A stretch of 8,287 nucleotides of DNA from Desulfovibrio sp. (GCA_031275955.1 JAISNZ010000231.1:1-8287), one strand, 5' to 3'; shown: positions 1 to 6,482, counted from the stretch's first letter. Numbers and translations are program-made. Notes: generated by a model from the letters alone, not told the origin.

Positions 1-3000
1 CTATGGGAACCGGAGTGGAATACGCCTGCTGGGCTATGCTGGTGCTGGAGCGGACGGTGAGATTCGGCTGCTGATCATGCAAGCCGACAAGGGCGCGGTA
101 AATTTCAATATCGGGAGCGTTTTTCCCTCGCATTTCGCGCACAATTTCTCTGGCGCGCAAGACAACGCCAAGCTCTATGGCTTCGTCAACGGCTTTGGCA
201 GTGGCCGTGCCTGCCGTCACCGACCCTTTGAGAAGTTCCGACGCCTCCTTTCTGGCTTCGACAATACCGCCGAATTTGTGCCCGGTCTGGAATCTGTTTC
301 GGAAGTATTCGGCCAGGGCGGTTCGGTTGGGTTTTTCGGGCGTACCGTATTCAGCGGCCGGTTGCGGGGGGGGTACGCTTCCATCTCCAGTATTGTCTAA
401 ATCGGGCTTAACTTCCGAAGGGCCGGGCATTTTGTCTTCCCTTCCGGGTCCGTCTTCTTCCCCGAATGTCTTCCGGAATGTCTCCTTCTGATCCACCGGA
501 ATCATCCTGCCGGAAGCCACGTCTGCCTGCCCCGCGTAGCGGGAGAACATATCCACAAAGGCGGCTTTCTTTTGGGAGATTGCGGCACGAAAAATATCGA
601 CCACTTCCTGCGATACCCCTTGGCGTGGCGTCCGCCCTGTGGTCATGTCAAACTGATCAAGAAACGCGCCGGGTTCTTTGATTCCGCTTCCCTTGAATCT
701 TACCAGCAGTTCAACCGCGTCCCGCACCTCTTCCGTTATGTCCCAAGGCTTTCCGATGCCTTCGGCCACAAGAATATGGGGGATGGCCGCGTCAATCTTT
801 CCGAGAATATCAGCGGGCAGCCTCGTCAGAATTTCATAATTCCGCGCCACGCGCCCGCGCAAAGCCTGTTCAATCAGGGTCTTCCCGTCCGGGTTCAAGA
901 GTCCGTCCGCGCCGATGTAAGCGGAGAGTTCCGTTTTTTGAATAGCCCCGTCATGGACCAGCATTTCCACCACTTTTGCCGAAGCGGGTTCGTCGAAGTA
1001 GGAACGCAGGGTGTCCGCGCCCCGAAAGCCGTTCGCCAGCGCCTTTACCGTCCGCTGGCTGATGCGGTCGCCCCGGCTTTTGGAATCGGCCCGTTTTTCC
1101 CGGTCGTAGGAAAAACCTTCATTCAGGGCCGATATAAGAGACTGCCGTTCCCCCTTACCCATCGCGTTCGACACGCGGCGAACCAGCATGGGCTTTTTCA
1201 TCCCTTTCACCGCATCGGGATCAAGCCCGAATCTGGCCGCGTTCCGCTCCAGAGCCTGCCGGTAACGGGCCGCGCTGTCCGGGCTTCCGTCATAGGCGCG
1301 ATGAATGGACATGGCCCTGCCGTTGCCGCCAAGGACATTGCCTTCGCGGTCAACAACAGGAGCGCCCTGGTTCGCATCGGGCGCGTCCATCAACAGATCG
1401 GGGTCAAGTTTGGAGGCGTTCTCTATGACTTTATCCCGGCTGGCCGGTTCGTCATGGTAACGCCGTTCGTTTTCCAGAGCGTAGCGCGGGTTCTTCTGGA
1501 AACCCTGCCCCGGAAGGTGGGAAGTCTGGATGTCGTCGGCTTCGACAAACTCAAAGTCAGCGTCGAGCTTGTCCCTGCCGGGTATGGCTATTCTGGTTCG
1601 TCTTGGGGAAGGTGTTTCTTGGGCATTTCCTGATACGCCTCCTTCAAGCCCTTTCCGCGAGCGTAAGCTATCAGCAGGTTCGCCCCTTGTTCCCCGTCCG
1701 TCTGGCTCCAGTCCACGTTGTTGCTCAATTCCTCGTGTTCCGTTTTGGGCAGTTCGCTGTTTTGCGACATTCGGCGCCTCCCGCGTTTCGTCGGATTGTA
1801 CCCCGGAACCGGCCCGTTCTTCAAGCCATTTTTCCAGTTCCGGCAGCCTGCTCAGGGGCAGGCGCCAGCGAATCCTTCCGCTCTTTTCCTCCCTTCTCGC
1901 GCCGATGCCTTCCAGTTGCCGGTTTGTGGCCGGGTCTTCGTCCCCGACGCCTTCCAGGGCCACCGAGGAAGAATTGGCGGGCACGATCCGGATGCCGGAA
2001 GGAATCTCTTCGTCCGGCGCCAGAAGTTCCGGCTCAACGGTAGCCGCCGGCGCGGGCGTTGCGGGAGGAACGGGCGCGGGCGCCGTCTGGGGTGCGGGGG
2101 TCTGTTGCGGTTCCGCCATTGCCCGCAACGACATGGCGCCGGGAGGCGGGGCCTCCATTTGCGCGGGAACATTCCGGCCAACGTCCTCCCCGGTATCCAT
2201 GAACACCGTCCGCAGTGACGGCGGCTGAAATTCACGACCGTAGGCGCTGACAGGCCCCCGCCCGGTGGAATCCATGCCCATGACAATATCGCCACGCCCT
2301 GCAGGAAGCTGATCTTGAGCGGGGGGCAACATGGAGGGCGGAGGCGGAGCTTGCGCCGTATCCCTGCCATAAATCCAGGGCGTTGAACGCAGGGCGGGAA
2401 GCCCGCCCGCGGGCGGCAAGGCGGCTTGACCGCCGCCTGGGGGCAGGGCGTGGGAACCGTCCGCCTGCGGCGGCTCGGCCTCTTCCCTTCTCAAATCCCC
2501 TTCGCTTTTGCCCTGCAAAAGCCCGCGCAGGCCGCGCGCCGCCGAGTGCGCCCCGCCCATGAGAACGCTGCCGAGAACAACCGTTTTCCCCTGTGTCTCA
2601 AGAAATTCCCCCGGAGTGGGGGGGGTATCCCGAAGCCCGTATTTGTGCAGGATGCCTTCCTGTCCCTGGAAGGTCACGCCTTCCGTCAGAAGCTCTTCCC
2701 CTGCTTCCGCCCCGAACTTCGCGCCCACGCGGGTCAGGAAGCGTTTGGATATGGCGTCAACCGCCCTGCCAAGGCCAAGCCCCCGCAGCGCCTTGCCGAT
2801 GGCCCCGCCAAAAAGCCCCGCCGTGAAAACATTGCTCACGGCCTCCGGCGCCGCTTCGTACAAGCCGAACTCATTCGCGTCGTTTTCAATGGCCGCCTTC
2901 AGATTGTTCGATTCTCCCAAGGTAAGAGGACGGCCCAATTCACGCTCGGCGGCCTCGTAAACCGTCTGGACGAACTGATCTTTCGCCATGCGGTAGAAAA

Positions 3001-3589
3001 CCGGATAGGTCAGAGCGCCGGCTCCCGCCGCCGCTCCCACCGGCCCTCCAAGTGCTCCTCCGGCCAGCGCGCCGGGCACACCGACCGCCACGCTGGTCAC
3101 AACCGATTTGGGGGCGTTATAGGCGGCCGCGTTCCAGCCTCCGGGGTTCTGGACTTCTTGCAGGGAAGGGACGCGCGCGGCCTGGTCCCTTTCCTGCTCC
3201 TGAATCACCCGTGTCGCCAGGGAATTGTCCCCCGGCCCGATGTCTCCGGCGCGAAAAACGCGGGCGAGGGACATGGGCAGTTCGTCGGTGACGGCGTCCC
3301 GGATTCCCTCAAAAAGGTTCAGGCCAAAACCGAGAGGCCCGCTCCGGTCCTTGGCGCGGATCGCCGCTTCCGCTTCTTCCGGAGACATCCCGCCGCCGGG
3401 GTTCTGTGCCACAAAACTTCGCGCCGCGATTTTTACCGGGTCTTCCGCTGCCGGCCCGCCGAACTGCCGGGCGAACTCCTCAAACGGCATATGCGAATAC
3501 TGTTTGCGGTGCAGGGCGGACGTAAGCTCGTAGTCCGTCATGTCACTGTACATGGGGTATATCTGGCGTATTTCCGAGAGGCGAATCAT
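1..3589 (-). CDS. Large phage polyvalent protein with DdrB-type ParB-like domain and start of a DarB-like methyltransferase region (3' end outside window)
   Basis: At least 1196 residues are read without a stop from ATG at 3589 to the window edge. The start is set by GAGGA seven bases upstream (3597-3601). Residues 10-44 hold a YPMYSDMTD...LHRKQYSHMPFEEF motif common at the start of giant phage-injected proteins. Gly/Ala-rich, membrane-like stretches lie near residues 161-206, 250-270 and 333-357. A Pro/Ala linker spans about 493-520. Residues about 667-960 match the DdrB-like ParB domain: NPRY, then GAPVVD, then GGNGR at 754-758. At the edge, QPNLTVRSSTS and QQAYSTPVP (1187-1195) are the lead-in to N6-adenine methyltransferase domains in DarB-like polyvalent proteins. 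By family knowledge such proteins are packaged and delivered with DNA to counter restriction. Its place directly after the ejection-type genes supports that; the exact function is inferred. A methyltransferase or helicase core is not visible here. Confidence 0.92.
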   Translation of the reverse strand, partial: MIRLSEIRQIYPMYSDMTDYELTSALHRKQYSHMPFEEFARQFGGPAAEDPVKIAARSFVAQNPGGGMSPEEAEAAIRAKDRSGPLGFGLNLFEGIRDAVTDELPMSLARVFRAGDIGPGDNSLATRVIQEQERDQAARVPSLQEVQNPGGWNAAAYNAPKSVVTSVAVGVPGALAGGALGGPVGAAAGAGALTYPVFYRMAKDQFVQTVYEAAERELGRPLTLGESNNLKAAIENDANEFGLYEAAPEAVSNVFTAGLFGGAIGKALRGLGLGRAVDAISKRFLTRVGAKFGAEAGEELLTEGVTFQGQEGILHKYGLRDTPPTPGEFLETQGKTVVLGSVLMGGAHSAARGLRGLLQGKSEGDLRREEAEPPQADGSHALPPGGGQAALPPAGGLPALRSTPWIYGRDTAQAPPPPSMLPPAQDQLPAGRGDIVMGMDSTGRGPVSAYGREFQPPSLRTVFMDTGEDVGRNVPAQMEAPPPGAMSLRAMAEPQQTPAPQTAPAPVPPATPAPAATVEPELLAPDEEIPSGIRIVPANSSSVALEGVGDEDPATNRQLEGIGARREEKSGRIRWRLPLSRLPELEKWLEERAGSGVQSDETREAPNVAKQRTAQNGTRGIEQQRGLEPDGRGTRGEPADSLRSRKGLEGGVSGNAQETPSPRRTRIAIPGRDKLDADFEFVEADDIQTSHLPGQGFQKNPRYALENERRYHDEPASRDKVIENASKLDPDLLMDAPDANQGAPVVDREGNVLGGNGRAMSIHRAYDGSPDSAARYRQALERNAARFGLDPDAVKGMKKPMLVRRVSNAMGKGERQSLISALNEGFSYDREKRADSKSRGDRISQRTVKALANGFRGADTLRSYFDEPASAKVVEMLVHDGAIQKTELSAYIGADGLLNPDGKTLIEQALRGRVARNYEILTRLPADILGKIDAAIPHILVAEGIGKPWDITEEVRDAVELLVRFKGSGIKEPGAFLDQFDMTTGRTPRQGVSQEVVDIFRAAISQKKAAFVDMFSRYAGQADVASGRMIPVDQKETFRKTFGEEDGPGREDKMPGPSEVKPDLDNTGDGSVPPPQPAAEYGTPEKPNRTALAEYFRNRFQTGHKFGGIVEARKEASELLKGSVTAGTATAKAVDEAIELGVVLRAREIVREMRGKNAPDIEIYRALVGLHDQQPNLTVRSSTSIAQQAYSTPVPI

Positions 3590-3605
3590 GGGCTTTTCCT
3601 CGTGT

Positions 3606-3632
3606 GTGTCCAAAAAATGAAACTTGGCACAC
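3606..3632. repeat. Imperfect inverted repeat overlapping the island 1 promoter
   Basis: GTGTCCAA (3606-3613) and TTGGCACAC (3624-3632) form an 8-bp stem with one bulged C at 3628 and a 10-nt A-rich loop. The right arm contains the candidate -35 box TTGGCA. It lies between the divergent starts of the polyvalent gene and the plus-strand mini-genes. It could be an operator, or a hairpin in the polyvalent mRNA leader just ahead of its Shine-Dalgarno. A chance match cannot be excluded. Confidence 0.25.
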
Positions 3633-3652
3633 TCACGGAATATGGTTATCCT
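3624..3652 (+). promoter_or_regulatory. Candidate sigma70-type promoter for plus-strand island 1
   Basis: TTGGCA (3624-3629) is followed by a 17-nt spacer and TATCCT (3647-3652). The spacing is ideal, the -35 differs from consensus at one base, and the -10 is weak. The same TTGGCA-17-TATNNT arrangement occurs before island 2 at 6346-6374, which raises confidence above that of a lone match. Transcription would start only a few bases upstream of, or at, the Shine-Dalgarno, giving a very short leader. Confidence 0.45.
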
Positions 3653-3657
3653 GCGTT

Positions 3658-3667
3658 TGGAGGCGTT
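3658..3667 (+). promoter_or_regulatory. Ribosome binding site TGGAGGCGTT, shared with island 2
   Basis: GGAGG lies five bases ahead of ATG at 3668 and fixes that start. The ten bases TGGAGGCGTT match 9 of 10 with 6380-6389 before the other plus-strand island, and both begin exactly five bases after the candidate -10 box. Confidence 0.55.
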
Positions 3668-3853
3668 ATGAAAATCAAATCGCTTCTTGCTTTACTCATG
3701 CGTGACGAGAATGACCGGAAATATTGGGCCGGAATTTTTGGCATGGCCGGAGCCGCCAGCCTTGCCGTTGCCTTTTTTGACGCTAATTTCATTGCTCTGT
3801 ACGCCGGTGTTGTCTTTTCCCTCTATGGGCTGAAATTCAACCGAATGGGGTAA
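3668..3853 (+). CDS. Small membrane protein, 61 aa, plus-strand island 1
   Basis: I do not recognise a named family. The product starts MKIKSLLALLMRDENDRKYW, then has two hydrophobic segments at about residues 20-37 and 41-55, split by an FFDAN turn, and a short basic tail (LKFNRMG). A small integral membrane protein, possibly an alpha-helical hairpin, is predicted. The start has a strong GGAGG site and a candidate promoter of its own. It is antisense to the flanking minus-strand operon, fills a gap between two of its genes, and looks less GC-rich than they do, as expected of a moron-type insertion. Its C-terminal GVVFSLYG resembles GVVVSLYG in the 29-aa protein at 6393. Holin, superinfection exclusion or host-envelope modification are guesses. 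Expression is unproven; a minus-strand reading of 85 codons exists over the same bases but looks like a mirror of hydrophobic codons. Confidence 0.6.
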   Translation: MKIKSLLALLMRDENDRKYWAGIFGMAGAASLAVAFFDANFIALYAGVVFSLYGLKFNRMG

Positions 3854-3856
3854 ACC

Positions 3857-3952
3857 ATGTTGAACAGTGTGCTTTTCTACGGGGGTTTGGCCGCCATCCT
3901 TGTTGTGTTCGGTTATTTGGCCTTTCGCCTTGGCGACGAAAAACGGCATTAA
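3857..3952 (+). CDS. Single-pass membrane mini-protein, 31 aa, plus-strand island 1
   Basis: The ORF starts three bases after the stop of the 61-aa gene, with GGGG six bases before ATG, so co-transcription and coupling are likely. The product has a hydrophobic helix at about residues 5-23 and a charged end (RLGDEKRH), fitting one transmembrane pass. Aligned without gaps to the 29-aa protein at 6393, Ser4, Tyr8, Gly19 and Gly26 are identical, positions 18-20 are aromatic-Gly-aromatic in both, and residue 24 is basic in both, so the two are likely paralogs. Its TAA overlaps the TAA of the convergent 448-aa gene in the palindrome TTAA (3949-3952). No known function is recognised. It is short enough that chance cannot be ruled out without conservation data. 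Confidence 0.55.
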   Translation: MLNSVLFYGGLAAILVVFGYLAFRLGDEKRH

Positions 3953-5295
3953 TTCCACCCGGAAAGGGGAACCTCACTGATTTTCCCCAAAGAGCCCCAC
4001 AAAGGCTGCCGTCTGAGCCGTCCTGCTTCCGCCGCGCTGATTTGTTGTTCGCTGCCGTCTGGTCGCACGAGGTAATATTCAACATTGTTGCGCCCGTGTC
4101 CTCTTCTCCGCTCAACCACGCGCCCTTCTTCCCTCCTTGCCGGTTGTTGCTCCGGCGTGTCGGCGGCTTCCTCCTGAACCGCTCCTTGCGTCAGTTGGGC
4201 GACCGTGTTGCCTTCCGTTTCCGGCTGGTCTCCCTTTTTCAGCCCCAAAGGATCGGCGGAGGCGGTATCACCCGCTGGATTTCCCATTCCCAGAAGCGCA
4301 GCCGCTCCTTCCATAGACAGCGGCTCGCCGAGGCCCCATTTGCCGTCCTCGTCCTTCTCTCTGCGGTAATACCAGCCCTTGTCATAGACGTAGCCACGGG
4401 AAGCGAGAAAACGTTTGACCTCCGGGGACTCAAAGTTGGCCTCCCCTCCTTCCGTTGCTTTCCCCAACGCGCCCCGCGCCCCAAGCCGCGCCCTGCCGGT
4501 ATCCAGCCGGTCCGCCACGTTGATGCCCGCCGCCCCAAGTTGTTCCAGGGGCAAAAATTCCACTCCCGGCGTTCCGTCCCGCATCACAAGAAAGCCGTCC
4601 TCGTATGCTCCGTTGGCCCCCGGCTGCGTCTGCGGCACAAGCGTCACGTTCCGGCCCTGGCTGTCTGAAGCGTGAATCCACGTCTTCGGGTCTCGCTTAT
4701 TGGTCATATTCCGCTGCATCTGCATCATGGCATAGGGGATCATGAATCTCTGGAAGTCGACCGGGGAATTGATGGTGGCAATCATGCGTCTTCCTTCGTC
4801 AAGGCTCACGGTCCTCGCGTGGCCAAGCCTGCCGTCCGCGTCCCTCTCCGTGATGTTGAAGGCTTTCGCCTGCGGGTCATACTCGGCCTTAAAGGGAAGG
4901 GCCATGCTGCCGGTGAGCTGGGTTATCGCCATGCCTTGCTGGTCCGGGTCGGTCAGGGTGTTGACGTATTGCATCCCTCCAACGAACTGGTTGTACTGGT
5001 GTTCCGCCAGCTTTCCCCATGCGTCGAAAACCTTGGCCTGCCCTTCCTGCGTTTTCAGGTACTCTTCCTGATATTTCCCCAAGGCCATGATGTCGCGCGG
5101 GTTGGTAAACTGTGAAGGGTCGAGCGCCGTGAGGTTCCCCCCGGCCTGCTGCACCCGCTGGCCAATCTGGTTCATGCGGGCGTTCATGTCCATGTCGCCC
5201 AGCGTGTCGCCGAAGGCTTTCCCTACCTGCATACCGGCCAGCATGTCGTTGGCCGTGTTGTTTCCGTAATTTCTGTAGGCCACGTTATCGCTCAC
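3949..5295 (-). CDS. Putative internal virion / DNA-ejection protein, 448 aa
   Basis: The GTG start at 5295 overlaps the upstream stop as GTGA; there is no good Shine-Dalgarno, so translation probably depends on coupling. The protein is soluble and without a signal peptide. Residues 1-115 are helical and Gln/Met-rich, 135-260 mixed (with ITERDADGR and FLVMRDGTPG strands), 300-335 a small domain (GYVYDKGWYYRREKDEDGKW), and 340-400 a low-complexity acidic then arginine-rich linker (VVERRRGHGR). It ends with a short YYLVRPDGSEQQISAAEA segment. I recognise no catalytic motif. Size and place, after two smaller virion-type genes and before the giant last gene, match the ejection protein gp20 slot of P22-like phages (471 aa). 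That role is positional inference. The stop TAA is shared in part with the plus-strand mini-gene ending at 3952. Confidence 0.9.
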   Translation of the reverse strand: MSDNVAYRNYGNNTANDMLAGMQVGKAFGDTLGDMDMNARMNQIGQRVQQAGGNLTALDPSQFTNPRDIMALGKYQEEYLKTQEGQAKVFDAWGKLAEHQYNQFVGGMQYVNTLTDPDQQGMAITQLTGSMALPFKAEYDPQAKAFNITERDADGRLGHARTVSLDEGRRMIATINSPVDFQRFMIPYAMMQMQRNMTNKRDPKTWIHASDSQGRNVTLVPQTQPGANGAYEDGFLVMRDGTPGVEFLPLEQLGAAGINVADRLDTGRARLGARGALGKATEGGEANFESPEVKRFLASRGYVYDKGWYYRREKDEDGKWGLGEPLSMEGAAALLGMGNPAGDTASADPLGLKKGDQPETEGNTVAQLTQGAVQEEAADTPEQQPARREEGRVVERRRGHGRNNVEYYLVRPDGSEQQISAAEAGRLRRQPLWGSLGKISEVPLSGWN

Positions 5296-5693
5296 TTTTT
5301 GCTTTTACTTTGCAACACGGGCAGGCCGATGCCCATCTGGTTCAGGCCGTAGCCAAGGCCGATGCCCATGCCGCCAAGAGAACCGGCGTTTTGCCCTCCC
5401 ACGGCCCCGCCCAGAGCGCCGCCCAAACCGCTGCCGATGGAGATGCCCGCCGCCGTGCCAAGGCCGGGAACCACACTCCCCACAATCCCCCCCGCAATCC
5501 CTCCCACCACAGGCAGGATGTCGCCAAGGAAACTGGTTTCCGGCTGTTTGACGGTGGTGGTCTGCGTCTGGTTGACGGCCTTGTCCATGTTGGCGTAGGA
5601 GTTCGACGCGCCCGCCATGTTTTGCGTGCTGAGTTCAGCCGCATTGGTCCTGGGCATGGAGTTCCACACCCCCAAAAGTTGTGACATGCTCAT
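5292..5693 (-). CDS. Small glycine-rich virion/ejection-type protein, 133 aa
   Basis: A strong AAGGAGG (5701-5707), overlapping the preceding stop, sits seven bases before ATG at 5693. Residues 1-55 are polar (NQTQTTTVKQPE). Residues 55-127 are a long Gly/Ala/Ile/Val/Leu stretch with repeated GG and GxxxG spacing (GGIAGGIVG, GGALGGAVGG). The end is lysine-rich (SKSKK). Such glycine-zipper sequence is common in small phage internal proteins and in membrane-inserting peptides, so a part in an ejection channel or membrane contact is plausible. I see no signal peptide or enzyme motif. The 13-nt gap upstream and the GTGA overlap downstream place it firmly in the same operon. An assembly chaperone or minor structural protein is the alternative. 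Confidence 0.88.
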   Translation of the reverse strand: MSMSQLLGVWNSMPRTNAAELSTQNMAGASNSYANMDKAVNQTQTTTVKQPETSFLGDILPVVGGIAGGIVGSVVPGLGTAAGISIGSGLGGALGGAVGGQNAGSLGGMGIGLGYGLNQMGIGLPVLQSKSKK

Positions 5694-5706
5694 GGCGCCG
5701 CCTCCT

Positions 5707-6327
5707 TCACTGCTGGCCGAACTGCATGGCCGTGGCGAGGTTCTTGAAGTTCATATCTTCCACGCCCTGCCGCGCGGTGTTGGCCGCCCCTACTTTCAGC
5801 GCGGCGTTCTGCAGGGCCATATTCCGCATCCCGGCCAGGGAAGCGCCGGACGCGGGGTTGATGCCCAAACGCGACATATCCCGGTTCATGGTTCCCTGCG
5901 CCGTGGACATGGCCCGGTTCACGTCCGTGACGGCCTGCCCGGCGGAAAGGGTGGAGGACTTAGGCTTTGCCAGGGCGTAAAAGTTCTGCTGTACGCCCTG
6001 AAGCCCTTGCAAACCTTCCTTGGAAACCTGCGTCTGCAAGGGAAGAAGCTCGGCCTGGCTCTGGAGGGTGGCCTCCTCAACCGGGGCCTGTTTCTGCTGC
6101 CACCAGTTGAAATATTCGTTTGCCATCGCAATTTGCTGTTCCGCCACGGAAGCCATGCGGGCGTTGTATTCCTTGTCGGGCTCGGAACTGATGTTGGTGG
6201 TCGAAGAGGTGCTACCGCCTCCCTTGCCGCCGCCGCAGAACAAAACTTCACCGCCGTGTTCGCGGGGGTCCGCTTCAAGGACGCGGCCCGTTGCCGCGTC
6301 CAGAACGATTTTCCGGAAAATTTTCAT
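5707..6327 (-). CDS. Putative internal virion / ejection protein, 206 aa
   Basis: The ATG at 6327 follows GGGG about six bases upstream. The N-terminus (MKIFRKIVLDAATGRVLEA) is followed by a Gly/Ser-rich spacer at residues 31-48 (CGGGKGGG). A long helical region from about 50 to 205 is rich in Ala, Gln, Met and Asn, with AEQQIAMANEYFNWW (62-76) and SRLGINPASGASLAG (152-166). Such Ala/Gln/Met-rich helices are usual in podovirus internal or ejected proteins. Length and place are close to P22 gp7 (229 aa) and T7 gp14 (196 aa), but I claim only an analogous slot. No signal peptide is present and Cys31 is not in a lipobox context. It follows the plus-strand island 2 gap and opens the run of three ejection-type genes. 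Confidence 0.88.
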   Translation of the reverse strand: MKIFRKIVLDAATGRVLEADPREHGGEVLFCGGGKGGGSTSSTTNISSEPDKEYNARMASVAEQQIAMANEYFNWWQQKQAPVEEATLQSQAELLPLQTQVSKEGLQGLQGVQQNFYALAKPKSSTLSAGQAVTDVNRAMSTAQGTMNRDMSRLGINPASGASLAGMRNMALQNAALKVGAANTARQGVEDMNFKNLATAMQFGQQ

Positions 6328-6345
6328 GGCCGCCCCTTCTTCGTC

Positions 6346-6374
6346 TTGGCAAGGCGCCGGTTTGTCGTTATGGT
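6346..6374 (+). promoter_or_regulatory. Candidate sigma70-type promoter for plus-strand island 2
   Basis: TTGGCA (6346-6351), a 17-nt spacer and TATGGT (6369-6374) form the same arrangement as 3624-3652. It lies just upstream, on the opposite strand, of the start of the 206-aa gene, so the two units diverge from about 6327-6346. Promoter strength is uncertain because the -10 box is poor. Confidence 0.42.
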
Positions 6375-6379
6375 TTTCA

Positions 6380-6389
6380 TGGAGACGTT
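6380..6389 (+). promoter_or_regulatory. Ribosome binding site TGGAGACGTT, shared with island 1
   Basis: GGAG lies eight bases ahead of ATG at 6393 and selects that start over upstream in-frame ATGs, which overlap the divergent 206-aa gene. It differs from the island 1 element (3658-3667) by one base, and both start five bases after the -10 candidate. Confidence 0.5.
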
Positions 6390-6392
6390 AAA

Positions 6393-6482
6393 ATGACGAC
6401 TTCATGGATTCTCTATATTCTCGTTGGCGTTGTTGTGAGCCTCTACGGGTTTTACCTTCTCAAAAAGGGACGGCACTCCTGA
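6393..6482 (+). CDS. Single-pass membrane mini-protein, 29 aa, plus-strand island 2
   Basis: The product has MTTSW, then a hydrophobic helix of about residues 5-23 (ILYILVGVVVSLYGFYLL), then a basic tail (KKGRHS). A single transmembrane pass with a positively charged cytoplasmic end is predicted. It is likely a paralog of the 31-aa protein at 3857, and its GVVVSLYG also matches the end of the 61-aa protein at 3668. It has its own promoter candidate and Shine-Dalgarno, lies in the gap between two minus-strand genes, and overlaps the convergent GNAT-like gene by 23 bases (6460-6482). The function is unknown. Because it is tiny, its reality rests mainly on the matching upstream module and the paralogy. 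Confidence 0.55.
   Translation: MTTSWILYILVGVVVSLYGFYLLKKGRHS

Noticed and set aside
1410..1425. A further TGGAGGCGTT, identical to the island 1 RBS element
   Set aside because: It lies antisense in the DdrB-type domain, has no TTGGCA-17-TATNNT in front, and leads only to an 11-codon frame.
3624..3640. Sigma54 promoter starting at TTGGCAC
   Set aside because: The -24 GG is present but the GC expected at the right distance in the -12 element is absent; the sigma70-like spacing with TATCCT fits better.
572..3853. Long plus-strand open frames (for example 572-1633 and 2426-3853)
   Set aside because: They are in antisense register with the codons of the polyvalent gene and arise from its GC-rich codon use. 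Their products are Arg/Pro/Gly-rich and have no recognisable domains. Only the last part (3668-3853) leaves the shadow of the minus gene.
3966..3988. Stem GGGGAA / TTCCCC with an 11-nt loop after the island 1 genes
   Set aside because: It has only six pairs, no U-run on the plus strand, and lies within the 448-aa coding sequence. It is too weak to call a terminator.
6235..6240. Lipoprotein cysteine (VLFCGG) in the 206-aa protein
   Set aside because: Cys31 is preceded by charged residues and there is no hydrophobic signal segment, so no lipobox can be supported.
6291..6392. Upstream in-frame extension of the 29-aa mini-protein to 63 aa
   Set aside because: It would overlap the divergent 206-aa gene, lacks a Shine-Dalgarno, and adds an unlikely polar N-terminus. 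The start at 6393 has the shared TGGAGACGTT box.
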